Below, one piece after another: positions 25,335 through 34,780 of a DNA stretch of 64,000 nucleotides. The stretch lies in NCBI GenBank assembly GCA_949482135.1, contig CASYFC010000006.1:1-64000 (forward strand). The letters are read 5' to 3'. This DNA comes from an uncultured Clostridia bacterium (GTDB lineage: Bacteria > Bacillota > Clostridia > TANB77 > CAG-508). The translations under genes were made by a program, and so were the position numbers. Numbering within the stretch: the first letter of the stretch is position 1; every line of letters begins with the position of its first letter. The notes beneath the pieces were generated by a model. The model ran no database searches and was not told where the DNA came from. It saw nothing but the letters and a program-made list of their open reading frames with translations.

Positions 25335-26048
25335 ATGAATATAGGAGAAAAATTATTTGAATTAAGAAAAAACAAAAATCTATCACAAGAAGAAGTTGCA
25401 GAAAAACTAAATGTAACAAGACAAACAGTTTCTAAATGGGAAACAAATCAAAGTACACCAGATTTTGATAAAATTGTACCATTATGTGAGTTATTTGAAA
25501 TAAGCACAGATGAATTATTAAGAGGTAAAAAATCAGAATCACAAGTAGAAGAAAATGATACAAATATTTTGGAAAAGCAAGAAAATAATACAGAATTAAA
25601 AGATGATATTAAAACAGAAGAAAATATTATGACAAAAGATGAGCTTAGAAGAAAAGCAGCAGGAGAGATAAGTACATCAATATTTATTTATATTGCAGCA
25701 ATAGGTGTGTTTATTGCTATAGTTGATAATACAAATATAGATGCAAGTATAGCTGTAGGATTACTTTTACTAGCTTGTGCATATGCAACAGCTAGAATTA
25801 TAAAAGGTTGTATGTCTATGCCAAAATCAGATGAGACTAAGGAAGAAATGAATAAAAAAGAAAAAAAGGAAATATTAAAATCTATAAGATGTATTATATG
25901 GTGCTTAATTACAGCTCTTTATATAGTTTTAAGCTTTGTAACTATGGCATGGCACATTACATGGGTAATATTTATAATAGGTGCGGTAATAAGCGAGATT
26001 GCTAAATTATGTTTTTTATTAAAGGATGGTGAATATAATGAGAAATAA
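25335..26048 (+). CDS. XRE-family regulator with C-terminal membrane helices
   Basis: A 237-aa protein: an N-terminal Cro/C1-type HTH (residues 1-65; LSQEEVAEKLNVTRQTVSKW), a charged linker, and four hydrophobic helices from about residue 110 to the end. The ATG at 25335 is used; an ATG nine nt upstream lacks spacing. It overlaps the next gene by 11 nt, and the partner encodes a membrane-anchored DUF4097 protein. This HTH plus DUF4097 arrangement is common in Firmicutes, possibly as an envelope-stress regulator pair; the signal is unknown. Confidence 0.82.
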   Translation: MNIGEKLFELRKNKNLSQEEVAEKLNVTRQTVSKWETNQSTPDFDKIVPLCELFEISTDELLRGKKSESQVEENDTNILEKQENNTELKDDIKTEENIMTKDELRRKAAGEISTSIFIYIAAIGVFIAIVDNTNIDASIAVGLLLLACAYATARIIKGCMSMPKSDETKEEMNKKEKKEILKSIRCIIWCLITALYIVLSFVTMAWHITWVIFIIGAVISEIAKLCFLLKDGEYNEK

Positions 26049-26841
26049 ACCTTTAATAATAACATTAATAGTACTTTTATCAATAATTGCAATATTGCTA
26101 ACAGTATTTTTAGTACTTGCTATATTGGGAGTAGAATTTCCCTTTTTTTCTAATAACAACTTTAGAGAGATAAATAAAAATATAATATTTGAGCAAAACT
26201 TCGAACCAGAACATATAGATAAAATTGATATAATATCAGATTGCGGAGATATTAAAATTCTTGAAAATTCAGAAAATAATATAAAAGTAACAATATATGG
26301 AAGAAATGATAGAAGTTTGAAAGATATAAATTTTTCAAATGAAGAAGGAATTTTAAAATTTGAAATTAGAGGAATGAGCAATAAAATTATAAATTTTGGT
26401 TTTTCTGAAAATGATATAGTTATTTATGCTCCTAAAGAAATTATAAAAGAAATAGAAATAAAGAGTAGTTATGGAGATATTGAAATTGGAGAATTTGAAA
26501 ATGCTTTAGTAGATTTAAAACAAGATTGTGGAGATATAGATATTGTGAAAATACAAAATGCTATAATAAAATCTTCATATGGAGATGTAAAAATAACTTC
26601 TCTATTAAATAAATGTGATATAGATTTAAGTTGTGGAGATATAAAGATTCAAAATCTTCGAATAAATGAAGACTCAATTATAAAAAATGATTTGGGTGAT
26701 ATTAAAATCGAGAAAACAAATGATATTTTTATTGATGGAAATACAGATTTAGGAGATGAAAAAATAGAAAATAATAATAGACATTCAGAAATTACATTAA
26801 CTCTAAAAAATAGCTGTGGAGATATAAAAGTTAATAATTAA
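26038..26841 (+). CDS. DUF4097-family beta-strand repeat protein, membrane anchored
   Basis: A 267-aa protein with an N-terminal hydrophobic anchor (residues 5-30) and a long series of right-handed beta-helix-like repeats with recurring motifs SDCGDIKI, SSYGDIEI, QDCGDIDI, SSYGDVKI, LSCGDIKI, NDLGDIKI and NSCGDIKV spaced about 20 residues apart. The domain is predicted outside the membrane. It starts inside the XRE gene's last codons, so translation is coupled. Function is unknown; co-occurrence with the HTH gene suggests sensing. A palindromic element directly behind it probably ends the transcript. Confidence 0.82.
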   Translation: MRNKPLIITLIVLLSIIAILLTVFLVLAILGVEFPFFSNNNFREINKNIIFEQNFEPEHIDKIDIISDCGDIKILENSENNIKVTIYGRNDRSLKDINFSNEEGILKFEIRGMSNKIINFGFSENDIVIYAPKEIIKEIEIKSSYGDIEIGEFENALVDLKQDCGDIDIVKIQNAIIKSSYGDVKITSLLNKCDIDLSCGDIKIQNLRINEDSIIKNDLGDIKIEKTNDIFIDGNTDLGDEKIENNNRHSEITLTLKNSCGDIKVNN

Positions 26842-26849
26842 TTTGAAAG

Positions 26850-26878
26850 TGAAATTTAAGAAATGTTCTTAAATTTCA
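26850..26878. repeat. 29-nt palindromic element, copy 3 (also terminator-like)
   Basis: TGAAATTTA, core AGAAATGTTC, TTAAATTTCA. Flanking AAG/CTT extends the stem and TTTTTTC follows, making it a plausible terminator for the XRE-DUF4097 pair. Confidence 0.75.
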
Positions 26879-27017
26879 CTTTTTTCTTAAAAAATTATTA
26901 AGATAAAAAAATGATATTGTTATATTTTTTTTATAGTGATATGATAATAAAGTAATAAAAGGAAAAATTTCACATAAATTTATACGAGTAAATCAAAAAA
27001 AATAAGGAGTACATGTT

Positions 27018-28394
27018 ATGACAAGAGTTGCTAAAAAAGATAAAAGTAAAAAAGAAAAAAGTAAGAAAAACAAGTTAAAGAAAATAGTAATTATTGTAGC
27101 TATATTAATTATTATTGGAATTATTGTTTTTTGTGTGTTTAATAAGTTAAATGGAAATAATCAAAAAGATGAAAATAAAATTGCAGTTCAAGCTGTTAGT
27201 ATACTTACAGGAAGCATGAACACAATGGAAAATCGTTTTGCAGGAGTTGTAGTTTCTCAAAAAACTATAAAATTGCAAAAAGAAGAAAATAGAACTGTAA
27301 AGAAAATTTATGTCGAAATAGGACAAGCAGTAAAAACAGGTGATAAATTATTTGAATATGATACAGATGAAATAAGTACAAAAATAGATCAAGAAAGTTT
27401 GGAAGTAGAAAAATTGCAAAATAGTATTGCCAATTCACAAAAACAAATAGAATCTATTAATGCAGCTAAAGCTGAGAATCCAGGTGGAGATCATACTTCA
27501 TATAATTTGGAAATACAAACACTAGAAAATGAAATAAAACAAACTCAGTATAATATAACATCTAAAAATAATGAAATAACAGCTTTAAGAAAATCTTTAA
27601 AAAATACAGTTGTTACATCTGAAATTGATGGTATTGTTCAAAGTATAAATGATTCATCAAATCCAGAATCTACTAATATGGGATATGATTCTGGAACTCA
27701 AGATAATTCATATATGTCAATAATGCAAACAGGCCAGTACAGAGTTAAAGGAACAATAAATGAACAAAATATGTTTTCTATTAATGTAGGAGAAAAGGTT
27801 ATTATTCACTCAAGAGTTGATGAAAATAAAATTTGGGGAGGAACAATTGAAAGCATAGATACATCAAATCCAGAAAAAAATTCGGATGGATATGGCTATG
27901 TGATGATGGGAGATGATTCTTCAAATAAATCTTCTAAATATCCATTTTATATTACATTAGATTCAATGGATGGGCTTATGATGGGACAACATGTTTATAT
28001 AGAAAAAAATATTGGTCAAGGAGAACCAAAAGATGGTTTATGGCTTTCAAATTATTATATAATTGAAGAAAATGGAGAAAGTTTTGTTTGGGCTACTAAT
28101 AAAAAAGATAAGTTAGAAAAAAGAAAAATAAAAATTGGAGAAAAAGATGAAGAACTTGGAGAGTATCAAATTTTAGAAGGACTTACAGAAGATGATTATA
28201 TAGCAATTCCACAAGATGGTTTAGAAGAAGGGCTAGATGTAAATAAATTTGATACAATGGATGTCCCAATGAATATTCCAATGGATGATTCTATGATGAT
28301 TGAAGGTGGAGATGTAATGAATATGGAAGAAGTTCCAGTACCAGATGCTGGAGAAAGCCAACCAATAGAAAGTAGTGGAGAAGTAGCTTTATAA
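27018..28394 (+). CDS. MacA/HlyD-type membrane fusion (adaptor) protein, first of two
   Basis: A 458-aa adaptor. A Lys-rich N terminus and one hydrophobic anchor (about 24-44) precede a biotinyl-lipoyl-like half (VKKIYVEIGQAVKTGDKLFEYD), a coiled coil (about 115-185), the second lipoyl half (TSEIDGIVQSIND) and beta-barrel domains, ending in a Met/Asp/Glu-rich tail. Such proteins link an ABC exporter to the cell surface; substrates in Gram-positives include antimicrobial peptides. It heads an adaptor-ATPase-adaptor-permease operon. AAGGAG is 8 nt before the ATG. Confidence 0.85.
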   Translation: MTRVAKKDKSKKEKSKKNKLKKIVIIVAILIIIGIIVFCVFNKLNGNNQKDENKIAVQAVSILTGSMNTMENRFAGVVVSQKTIKLQKEENRTVKKIYVEIGQAVKTGDKLFEYDTDEISTKIDQESLEVEKLQNSIANSQKQIESINAAKAENPGGDHTSYNLEIQTLENEIKQTQYNITSKNNEITALRKSLKNTVVTSEIDGIVQSINDSSNPESTNMGYDSGTQDNSYMSIMQTGQYRVKGTINEQNMFSINVGEKVIIHSRVDENKIWGGTIESIDTSNPEKNSDGYGYVMMGDDSSNKSSKYPFYITLDSMDGLMMGQHVYIEKNIGQGEPKDGLWLSNYYIIEENGESFVWATNKKDKLEKRKIKIGEKDEELGEYQILEGLTEDDYIAIPQDGLEEGLDVNKFDTMDVPMNIPMDDSMMIEGGDVMNMEEVPVPDAGESQPIESSGEVAL

Positions 28395-28419
28395 AATATA
28401 AATAAAATGAGGATTAGAA

Positions 28420-29091
28420 ATGATTGTAGATATTAAAAATGTTAATAAAGATTACATTCAAGGTAAAATGACAGTGAATGTTTTAAAAGATATAAATCTT
28501 TCGGTAGATAAAGGTGAGTACATTGCTATAATGGGACCATCTGGTTCAGGAAAAACAACTTTAATGAATATAATTGGTTGTTTGGATGTTCAAACTTCAG
28601 GAGAATATCTATTAGAAAATCAAGATGTCTCAAAAGTAAATGATGATAAAATGTCAGATATAAGAAATCAAAAAATAGGATTTGTATTCCAACAATTCCA
28701 TCTATTACCAAAGCTTAATGCAATGGAAAATGTAGCACTTCCTCTTTTATATAGAGGATATGAAAAAGAAGAGAGAATGAAACTTGCAGAAGAAGCTTTA
28801 GAAAAAGTTGGTCTTGGAGAAAGAAAAAAATTTATGCCAAATCAGTTATCTGGTGGTCAGTGCCAACGTGTTGCTATAGCAAGAGCTATTGCAGGAAATC
28901 CAATTTTATTATTGGCAGATGAACCAACAGGTGCTCTAGATACAAAATCAGGTGAGCAGGTTATGGAATTATTTAAGAAATTAAATGATGAAGGTGCAAC
29001 AATAATTATGATAACACATGAACAGGAAATAGCAGAACATGCAAATAAGATTTATTATATAAGAGATGGAATGCTTAGAAAGGAAAAATAG
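28420..29091 (+). CDS. MacB/LolD-type ABC transporter ATP-binding protein
   Basis: A 223-aa ABC ATPase: Walker A GPSGSGKTT, Q-loop VFQQFHLLPKLNA, signature LSGGQ, Walker B LLLADEPTGALD, and switch His in ITHEQE. The LolD/MacB type usually drives mechanotransmission rather than transport across the membrane by itself. It should energise the FtsX-like permease at 30726. It is 25 nt after the first adaptor gene and is followed without gap by the second. Confidence 0.93.
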   Translation: MIVDIKNVNKDYIQGKMTVNVLKDINLSVDKGEYIAIMGPSGSGKTTLMNIIGCLDVQTSGEYLLENQDVSKVNDDKMSDIRNQKIGFVFQQFHLLPKLNAMENVALPLLYRGYEKEERMKLAEEALEKVGLGERKKFMPNQLSGGQCQRVAIARAIAGNPILLLADEPTGALDTKSGEQVMELFKKLNDEGATIIMITHEQEIAEHANKIYYIRDGMLRKEK

Positions 29092-30708
29092 ATGAATAAA
29101 GGAAAAAGTAAAAAATGGCTTAAATACATAATTATAATAGCTATTATTTTAGCTATTATCGCAGGTATAATAACTTTTTTTGTTACTCGCAAGAAAAACG
29201 AAGTACCAGTTTATTCTGTAAGTGATGTTGGAAATATAAATTATTGGGAAAATAATTCAAGAACAGAAGGTATGATAAAAGAAGATAAAATGCAATCTGT
29301 TTATTTGAGTTCTACTCAAAAAGTAGAAAAAGTTATGGTAAAAGAGGGACAAAAAGTTAAAGTTGGTGATACATTGTTAAAATATAATACAACACTTTCT
29401 AATCTAGAATTAGAAAGAAAAGGATTAGATATTAAAAAAGCAGAATTGGAACTTTCAAATGCACAAAAAGAATTAGAAAAAATTAGAACATATAAACCAG
29501 GAGAGCCAACTTATGGTAGTTTACCAGAAGAACCAGTAGAAGAACCAACAGAACCACCAAAATTTCATGATACAGTACCAGAGCTTACTCCTCCAAAACC
29601 AACAGTACCAGCTGATAAGGAAGTAAATCCTGCTCCACTTACAGGAGAAGGAAGCTTAGATAAACCATATTTATTTGTTTGGAAAGAAAATAAAGAATAT
29701 GAACAAGAATTTATTAAAGCTTTAATTGAAAGAACTGGAGAAAATAAAACAGAAGTTATTGCTATATTTATGATAAGAGAAGATGATAGCATGACAGGAA
29801 TTTTAAAAAGCAGTTCAAAAATAAAATTTGTTAAAAAAGATGAAAATTATACATTTTCAATATTAGGAGCATGGACAGGAGATGAAAATGATCCATTATA
29901 TCCAAATACTCCAGATATAGAAAATCCATCTGAACCAGTAACTCCAGAGATGCCAGAAGTAGGACCAATTTATACAGCAGCTGAATTAAAACAAATGATT
30001 GTTGAAAAAGAAAATTCAATTAATGACATAATATTAAATATTAAAGTTGCTAAAAGTGAATTGAAAAAGCTACAAGAAGAAGCTAAAAATAATGCTGTTT
30101 ATAGCAAAATTGATGGTGTTGTTAAAACTGTTTTAGATGTAGAAAGTGAAGATGCGAAAACAAAACCTGTAATTGTTGTATCAAGTGGCGGAGGATATTA
30201 TGTACAAGGAAGAGTTGGAGAATTTGACTTAGGAAAAGTAAAAGTTGGACAAAAAGTAAATGTTCAAGCTTTTGAAAGTGGTGCTTCAAATCAAGGTACT
30301 ATTGAAAAAATATCTAATGTTCCTTTAACAGATAGATATTATAATGGTATTGGAAATAGTAATACTTCATATTATCCTTATACAGTAAAATTAGATGATA
30401 GTGTTAATTTTAAAGAAGGTGAATATGCATCAATAGAGCCAATTTTTGAAGAGGAACAATCAAGTTCATTTTATATAACTGGAGCTTTTGTTCTTTCTGA
30501 AAATGGAAAAAATTATGTTTATATGGCAGGAGAAAATAATAAACTAGAAAAACGTGAATTGAATATTGGAAAAAATATGCATGGAAGTTTGGAAGTTCGT
30601 GGAGGAATTACAATGGAAGACAGGGTTGCTTTTCCTTATGGAAAAAATATTAAGGAAGGGACTCCAGTAGTAGATGGAAATTTAGAAGATTTATATAATG
30701 GAATGTAG
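29092..30708 (+). CDS. Second membrane fusion (adaptor) protein with a Pro-rich insertion
   Basis: A 538-aa HlyD-like adaptor with an N-terminal anchor (about 9-30), a lipoyl half motif (VEKVMVKEGQKVKVGDTLLKYN), and a helical hairpin interrupted by a long Pro/Glu/Thr-rich insertion (about 140-190 and again near 265-290) that surrounds a small folded segment (SLDKPYLFVWKENKEYE). The second lipoyl half (NNAVYSKIDGVVKTVLD) and beta-barrel domains follow. Two different adaptors in one operon suggest a heteromeric tube or an extended cell-wall-spanning part; this is inference. Start ATG directly follows the ATPase stop. Confidence 0.8.
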   Translation: MNKGKSKKWLKYIIIIAIILAIIAGIITFFVTRKKNEVPVYSVSDVGNINYWENNSRTEGMIKEDKMQSVYLSSTQKVEKVMVKEGQKVKVGDTLLKYNTTLSNLELERKGLDIKKAELELSNAQKELEKIRTYKPGEPTYGSLPEEPVEEPTEPPKFHDTVPELTPPKPTVPADKEVNPAPLTGEGSLDKPYLFVWKENKEYEQEFIKALIERTGENKTEVIAIFMIREDDSMTGILKSSSKIKFVKKDENYTFSILGAWTGDENDPLYPNTPDIENPSEPVTPEMPEVGPIYTAAELKQMIVEKENSINDIILNIKVAKSELKKLQEEAKNNAVYSKIDGVVKTVLDVESEDAKTKPVIVVSSGGGYYVQGRVGEFDLGKVKVGQKVNVQAFESGASNQGTIEKISNVPLTDRYYNGIGNSNTSYYPYTVKLDDSVNFKEGEYASIEPIFEEEQSSSFYITGAFVLSENGKNYVYMAGENNKLEKRELNIGKNMHGSLEVRGGITMEDRVAFPYGKNIKEGTPVVDGNLEDLYNGM

Positions 30709-30725
30709 AATTGAGGTGAATAAAA

Positions 30726-31982
30726 TTGATTGAAAATATAGCACTTGCATTTCAAGGAATATGGGGACATAAATTACGTTCATTCCTTACAATGCTTGGA
30801 ATTATTATTGGTATAGCTGCAATTATGACAATTGTTTCAACTATTCAGGGAACAAATGAACAAATAAAACAAAATTTAATTGGTTCTGGAACAGATGCTG
30901 TAAAAATAGAATTATATCAAGGAGATATGCAACTTGAGTTTATGTGGAATCCAATTCCAGATGGTGTTCCAACAATCTCTCAAGATGTGAAAAATCAAAT
31001 TTTGGAATTAGAAGAAGTAGAAAAAGCTGCTTTATATAATTCAAGAAGATATTCAGAAAATATTTTTTATCAGAATACAGCATATTCAGGTGCTTTACTT
31101 GGAATAGATAAAGATTATTTTGATGTGTATAATTATTACATACAATATGGAAGAAATTTTGAAGAAAATGATTTCAAAAATTACAAAAAAGTTGCAATAT
31201 TAGATTCTATAGCTGCTAAAAGTTTATTTCAAAGTGAAAATCCTATAGGAAAAACAATAGAAATAAATAGTGAAGCATATATTGTAATAGGCGTTGCAGA
31301 CAAAAATTCAAAATTTAAGCCTGTAATTAATAGTATATCTGATTATATGACATATATGGAAGAATCAAATGGAGAGATATTTGTACCAATATCAAATTGG
31401 CCAATTTTATATAATTTTGATGAACCAGAAAATATAGTAGTAAAAGCAACAAGTACAGATGATATGGCAAAAGCCGGAAAAAGAACATCTGAAATATTAT
31501 CTGAAAGAATTGTAAATCAAGATGAAAATAATCAAATAAGTTATAAAAATGATGATTTACTAAAACAAGCCAAACAATTACAAGAATTAGGTTCATCTAC
31601 AAATAATCAATTATTATTAATAGCGAGTATATCACTTGTTGTTGGTGGTATAGGAGTTATGAATATAATGCTTGTATCTGTAACAGAAAGAACAAAAGAA
31701 ATCGGACTAAAAAGAGCAATAGGAGCCAAAAGAAAACGTATATTATGGCAATTTTTAACAGAAGCTTCTGTTCTTACAAGTATAGGAGGAATTTTAGGAA
31801 TAATAATTGGAATTATAATTTCTCAAGTTATTTCAAGAATTTCAATGATACCAGTAGCTATAAGTATACCAGCAACTATAATTTCAGTAGTATTTTCAAT
31901 GGTAATTGGAATTATTTTCGGAATAATTCCAGCAATGAAGGCATCAAAATTAAATCCAATTGATGCATTAAGAAGTGAATAA
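30726..31982 (+). CDS. MacB-type ABC transporter permease (FtsX family)
   Basis: A 418-aa permease with one N-terminal helix (about 17-40, [16 protein letters not shown]), a MacB periplasmic-core-like outer domain (about 45-285), and three C-terminal helices (around 290, 345 and 380) with the family block [22 protein letters not shown]. The start is a TTG at 30726 preceded by GAGGTG. It completes the exporter with the upstream ATPase and two adaptors. Function by family: export of peptides or lipophilic toxins. Confidence 0.9.
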   Translation: MIENIALAFQGIWGHKLRSFLTMLGIIIGIAAIMTIVSTIQGTNEQIKQNLIGSGTDAVKIELYQGDMQLEFMWNPIPDGVPTISQDVKNQILELEEVEKAALYNSRRYSENIFYQNTAYSGALLGIDKDYFDVYNYYIQYGRNFEENDFKNYKKVAILDSIAAKSLFQSENPIGKTIEINSEAYIVIGVADKNSKFKPVINSISDYMTYMEESNGEIFVPISNWPILYNFDEPENIVVKATSTDDMAKAGKRTSEILSERIVNQDENNQISYKNDDLLKQAKQLQELGSSTNNQLLLIASISLVVGGIGVMNIMLVSVTERTKEIGLKRAIGAKRKRILWQFLTEASVLTSIGGILGIIIGIIISQVISRISMIPVAISIPATIISVVFSMVIGIIFGIIPAMKASKLNPIDALRSE

Positions 31983-31990
31983 ATAAGAAA

Positions 31991-32020
31991 TGAAATTTAG
32001 GGAATTTTCCTTAAATTTCA
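31991..32020. repeat. Palindromic element, copy 4 (30 nt)
   Basis: TGAAATTTA, core GGGAATTTTCC, TTAAATTTCA; T-run follows on the plus strand. It closes the exporter operon and overlaps the stop codon of the convergent lysR gene. Confidence 0.75.
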
Positions 32021-32904
32021 TTTTTTATTATTTCAATAAATTTTTCTGTTGCAAAACTAGATATCATATTTTTTTGTAAAACAATTCCAAGGCTTCTTTT
32101 TGGAATTGTTTCTTTTATTGGAATTTCAAAAAGCTGATTATTTTTTAATTCATCTTGTGCAAATTCTTTAGTTATATAAGCAATTCCAAGGCCAATTTTT
32201 GCAAATTCTTTAACTAATCCATAACTTACAATATCAAATTTGGGATGAAATATAACATTATTTGAAATCATTAAATTATTTAAAAAAGTTCTTGTATTAG
32301 ATGGCTCTTTTTGAGTAACAATTGGATAATTTGTAACTAAATCTTCAAGAGAAATCGGAGCTTTTATACTTTCTTTATATTCTAAATTTCCAGCAAATCC
32401 ATCATGAAGAATAGCACATTCTTCAATTTCTAAATCATCATCATTTTCCATAGGAAGATTTACAATTAATACATCAAGACTTCCCTTTTTCAAATCTGAT
32501 ATCAAATTATGTGTTAAACCATTTGTAATAGAAATATCAATATTAGGGAATTCTTTATGAAATTTTGCTATATATTGAACCAAAAAATATTTTGTTACAG
32601 TACTACTTGCACCAATTTTTATAGTACCAGTTTCTAAATTCTTTAGAGAAGTTAGTTTATGTTCACCATTCATAAAGCTTTCAACACCATTTTTTATAAA
32701 ATTATAAAAAATTTTTCCATTTTCTGTTAAAGTAACTCCTTTTGGACTTCTATTAAAAAGAGTAATACCAAGTTCTTGTTCCAATTTTTGAAGAGATTTG
32801 GTAACAGCTGGCTGAGAGATATACAAGAAATTAGCTGCTTTTGTAATACTTCCATAAAGAGCAACTGTATAAAAGATTTTATATGATTCGTAATTAATAT
32901 CCAT
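32011..32904 (-). CDS. LysR-family transcriptional regulator
   Basis: A 297-aa LTTR: N-terminal winged HTH (residues 1-65; GSITKAANFLYISQPAVTKSLQKLEQ) and two-lobed effector domain starting at TIKIGASSTVTKYFL. The effector is unknown. Two ATGs lie six nt apart; GTGAGG is properly spaced only for the inner one at 32904. It faces the exporter operon and is divergent from the foreign nitrilase-like gene. Target genes are not evident in the sequence. Confidence 0.88.
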   Translation of the reverse strand: MDINYESYKIFYTVALYGSITKAANFLYISQPAVTKSLQKLEQELGITLFNRSPKGVTLTENGKIFYNFIKNGVESFMNGEHKLTSLKNLETGTIKIGASSTVTKYFLVQYIAKFHKEFPNIDISITNGLTHNLISDLKKGSLDVLIVNLPMENDDDLEIEECAILHDGFAGNLEYKESIKAPISLEDLVTNYPIVTQKEPSNTRTFLNNLMISNNVIFHPKFDIVSYGLVKEFAKIGLGIAYITKEFAQDELKNNQLFEIPIKETIPKRSLGIVLQKNMISSFATEKFIEIIKNEI

Positions 32905-32945
32905 AGTCATAACCTCACATTATAATAAATATAAATAATATATAT

Positions 32946-32974
32946 TTGAATTATACTATAGAATGAAATATAAT
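32946..32974 (+). promoter_or_regulatory. Promoter of the nitrilase-like/coaB pair
   Basis: TTGAAT, 17-nt spacer, TATAAT (32969-32974), 31 nt before the start codon. Confidence 0.65.
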
Positions 32975-33005
32975 GCAATCATCAAAGAGAAAGGAGTATA
33001 TAAAA

Positions 33006-33863
33006 ATGCGGATGAATGATTATTTGTCGGTATGTATGTTTCAATTAAAAGTTGATTTGGATTGTAATAGTGAAAATGAATATTTAGTTGAAACAGAACA
33101 ATCCTTGATGCAAATTGAATCTGCTTTTCGTATTATTGAAGAGAAAAAGCCAGACATAGTTTTGTTTCCAGAGATTGTTTATCTGGAAAGATATGAAAAA
33201 AAGTATCAGGAATTATCGATATCAAGAATTATTGTAGCAGGAAGTTATTACAAAGATGGAATTAATACAACTGTAGTATTTGAAAATGGGAAAAAGCATG
33301 AAATTCCAAAGGATTATGCATCTGGTGCAGAACCTATGGCAAGAAAAATTACTTTTATTCCGCCTAAGGAATTCTTGAGAAGCAAACTTAAAAGCCATGA
33401 GTTTTGGGTAAAAGGAAAAAAGATTTATATTCTTAATTGTATGGAATATTATCATGCAGCTTATTATATTTCAAGGGATGAAAAACTCAAAAATAAACTG
33501 TTTGGAATCTTTACAGTTTGCTCAAATTCTAATACACATGTTTTTGAAGAAGAAACAGTGTGTATCCATAATCATAATGAAAGCCTTTATACTTTCACAT
33601 TAAATTGTGTTAGCACATATAAGGGTGAAAGTTATGGAGATGGCCAAAGTTATATTTATGGACCTGTTTCTGTTCATGAAAAAGAGTGGCTTGTAAAAGA
33701 AGGAATCGAGAGTAAAAAAAATGCATGTCATATACTTTCGCTTTCTAAAGAAAATGCTCAATATGTTTATGGAAAATTTGTATTTCCTGAAAACTTGAGT
33801 AGATTTGGCAGAAGTGACAAGTATTTGAATAACCCCAGAGATGTCATTGTAAATAATTTATAA
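33006..33863 (+). CDS. Carbon-nitrogen hydrolase (nitrilase superfamily)-like protein (foreign-style)
   Basis: A 285-aa protein that fits the nitrilase fold loosely: LFPEIV could supply the catalytic Glu, the Lys of NGKKHEIPKDY the second triad member, and LNCMEYYHA the nucleophile Cys. The surrounding residues differ from classical amidases, so the substrate is unknown and the family call is tentative. It is followed 15 nt later by a CoaB-like gene, which hints at pantothenate/pantetheine chemistry (inference). AAGGAG fits the ATG at 33006 rather than one 33 nt upstream; its second codon is CGG. Codon use is foreign-style. Confidence 0.55.
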   Translation: MRMNDYLSVCMFQLKVDLDCNSENEYLVETEQSLMQIESAFRIIEEKKPDIVLFPEIVYLERYEKKYQELSISRIIVAGSYYKDGINTTVVFENGKKHEIPKDYASGAEPMARKITFIPPKEFLRSKLKSHEFWVKGKKIYILNCMEYYHAAYYISRDEKLKNKLFGIFTVCSNSNTHVFEEETVCIHNHNESLYTFTLNCVSTYKGESYGDGQSYIYGPVSVHEKEWLVKEGIESKKNACHILSLSKENAQYVYGKFVFPENLSRFGRSDKYLNNPRDVIVNNL

Positions 33864-33878
33864 TAGGAGGAAAAAACA

Positions 33879-34646
33879 ATGAAAAAGAACATTATTATCA
33901 CATCTGGTCCTACTAACGAGAGAATTGATGCTGTAATGAAAATTACAAACATGTCCACTGGAGCACTTGGCAATGTTGTTGCTGAAACATTTTTGGAAGA
34001 TAAATATGATGAAATTGGAACTATTTATTATGTTTCTACCAAAATGTCTTATAAACCTAGAATTGCAAGCGAGAAAGTGCAGTTTGTAACGGTAGAATCT
34101 ACTCAGGATTTGATAGATGCCCTTCAAAAGATTTTTGCTACTACGAAAATTGATATCATAATTCATTCTGCAGCAGTAGGTGATTACGCAGGTAAATACA
34201 CCATCAGAGCGGAAGAATTGGTTGATGAAATTTGGGATACCATTCAAAAGGCAGAACATAAAGATGAGATTACTAAAGATGTTCTTATGAGCATTTTTGA
34301 AAATCCTTTTACTGTATGCAATGATAATACCAAAATTTCTTCTTACGAACCTCATTTGATGACAATGATGAAACTTACTCCTAAGGTCATTAGCCAGATC
34401 AAGGAGATGGCGCCTGATGTGACATTGGTTGGATTTAAGCTTCTTGAAGGTGTCAGCAAAGAGGAACTGTTCGGTGTTGCTGATAGATTGAGAGCTAAAA
34501 ATCATGCAGATTATATTGTTGCTAACGATTTGGCAAAAATCGGTGGTGGCAAGCATTGGGCAATGATTTTGAATGAGAACGGCATTGTAACTGAATGTAA
34601 TACTAAAAAAGAAATTGCAAAAGCATTGGAAAATATTCTCTTTTAA
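33879..34646 (+). CDS. Phosphopantothenate-cysteine ligase (CoaB)-like protein (foreign-style)
   Basis: A 255-aa protein with the CoaB signature ITSGPTNERIDAVMKITN and MSTGALG at the N terminus (nucleotide and phosphopantothenate binding), IHSAAVGDYAG for the AxxDY-type loop and a KxHADYIVANDL block near the C terminus. It joins 4'-phosphopantothenate to cysteine in coenzyme A synthesis. It is a stand-alone CoaB without the CoaC decarboxylase domain. AGGAGG precedes the ATG, and the gene forms a pair with the nitrilase-like gene. Foreign-style composition. Confidence 0.82.
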   Translation: MKKNIIITSGPTNERIDAVMKITNMSTGALGNVVAETFLEDKYDEIGTIYYVSTKMSYKPRIASEKVQFVTVESTQDLIDALQKIFATTKIDIIIHSAAVGDYAGKYTIRAEELVDEIWDTIQKAEHKDEITKDVLMSIFENPFTVCNDNTKISSYEPHLMTMMKLTPKVISQIKEMAPDVTLVGFKLLEGVSKEELFGVADRLRAKNHADYIVANDLAKIGGGKHWAMILNENGIVTECNTKKEIAKALENILF

Positions 34647-34657
34647 TTAAAAGAGAA

Positions 34658-34686
34658 TGAAATTTAGGGACGCTCCATAAATTTCA
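34658..34686. repeat. 29-nt palindromic element, copy 5
   Basis: TGAAATTTA, core GGGACGCTCC, ATAAATTTCA; 12 nt after the coaB-like stop. It shares the non-symmetric core GGGACRCTC with copies at 36789, 45878, 47584 and 47604. Confidence 0.75.
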
Positions 34687-34694
34687 ACATGGCA

Positions 34695-34727
34695 AAGAGC
34701 CGAGAGCTATTGTAGCTCTCGGCTCTT
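34695..34727. terminator. GC-rich hairpin between convergent foreign-style genes
   Basis: Fifteen-base perfect stem AAGAGCCGAGAGCTA / TAGCTCTCGGCTCTT with a three-base loop. The T-runs are poor on both strands, but position between two converging genes suggests a shared terminator. Confidence 0.65.
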
Positions 34728-34780
34728 GCTGTTACTTAAATAAAAAAGTTTTTACTTACATTTATCACCTCTTAAAAATA

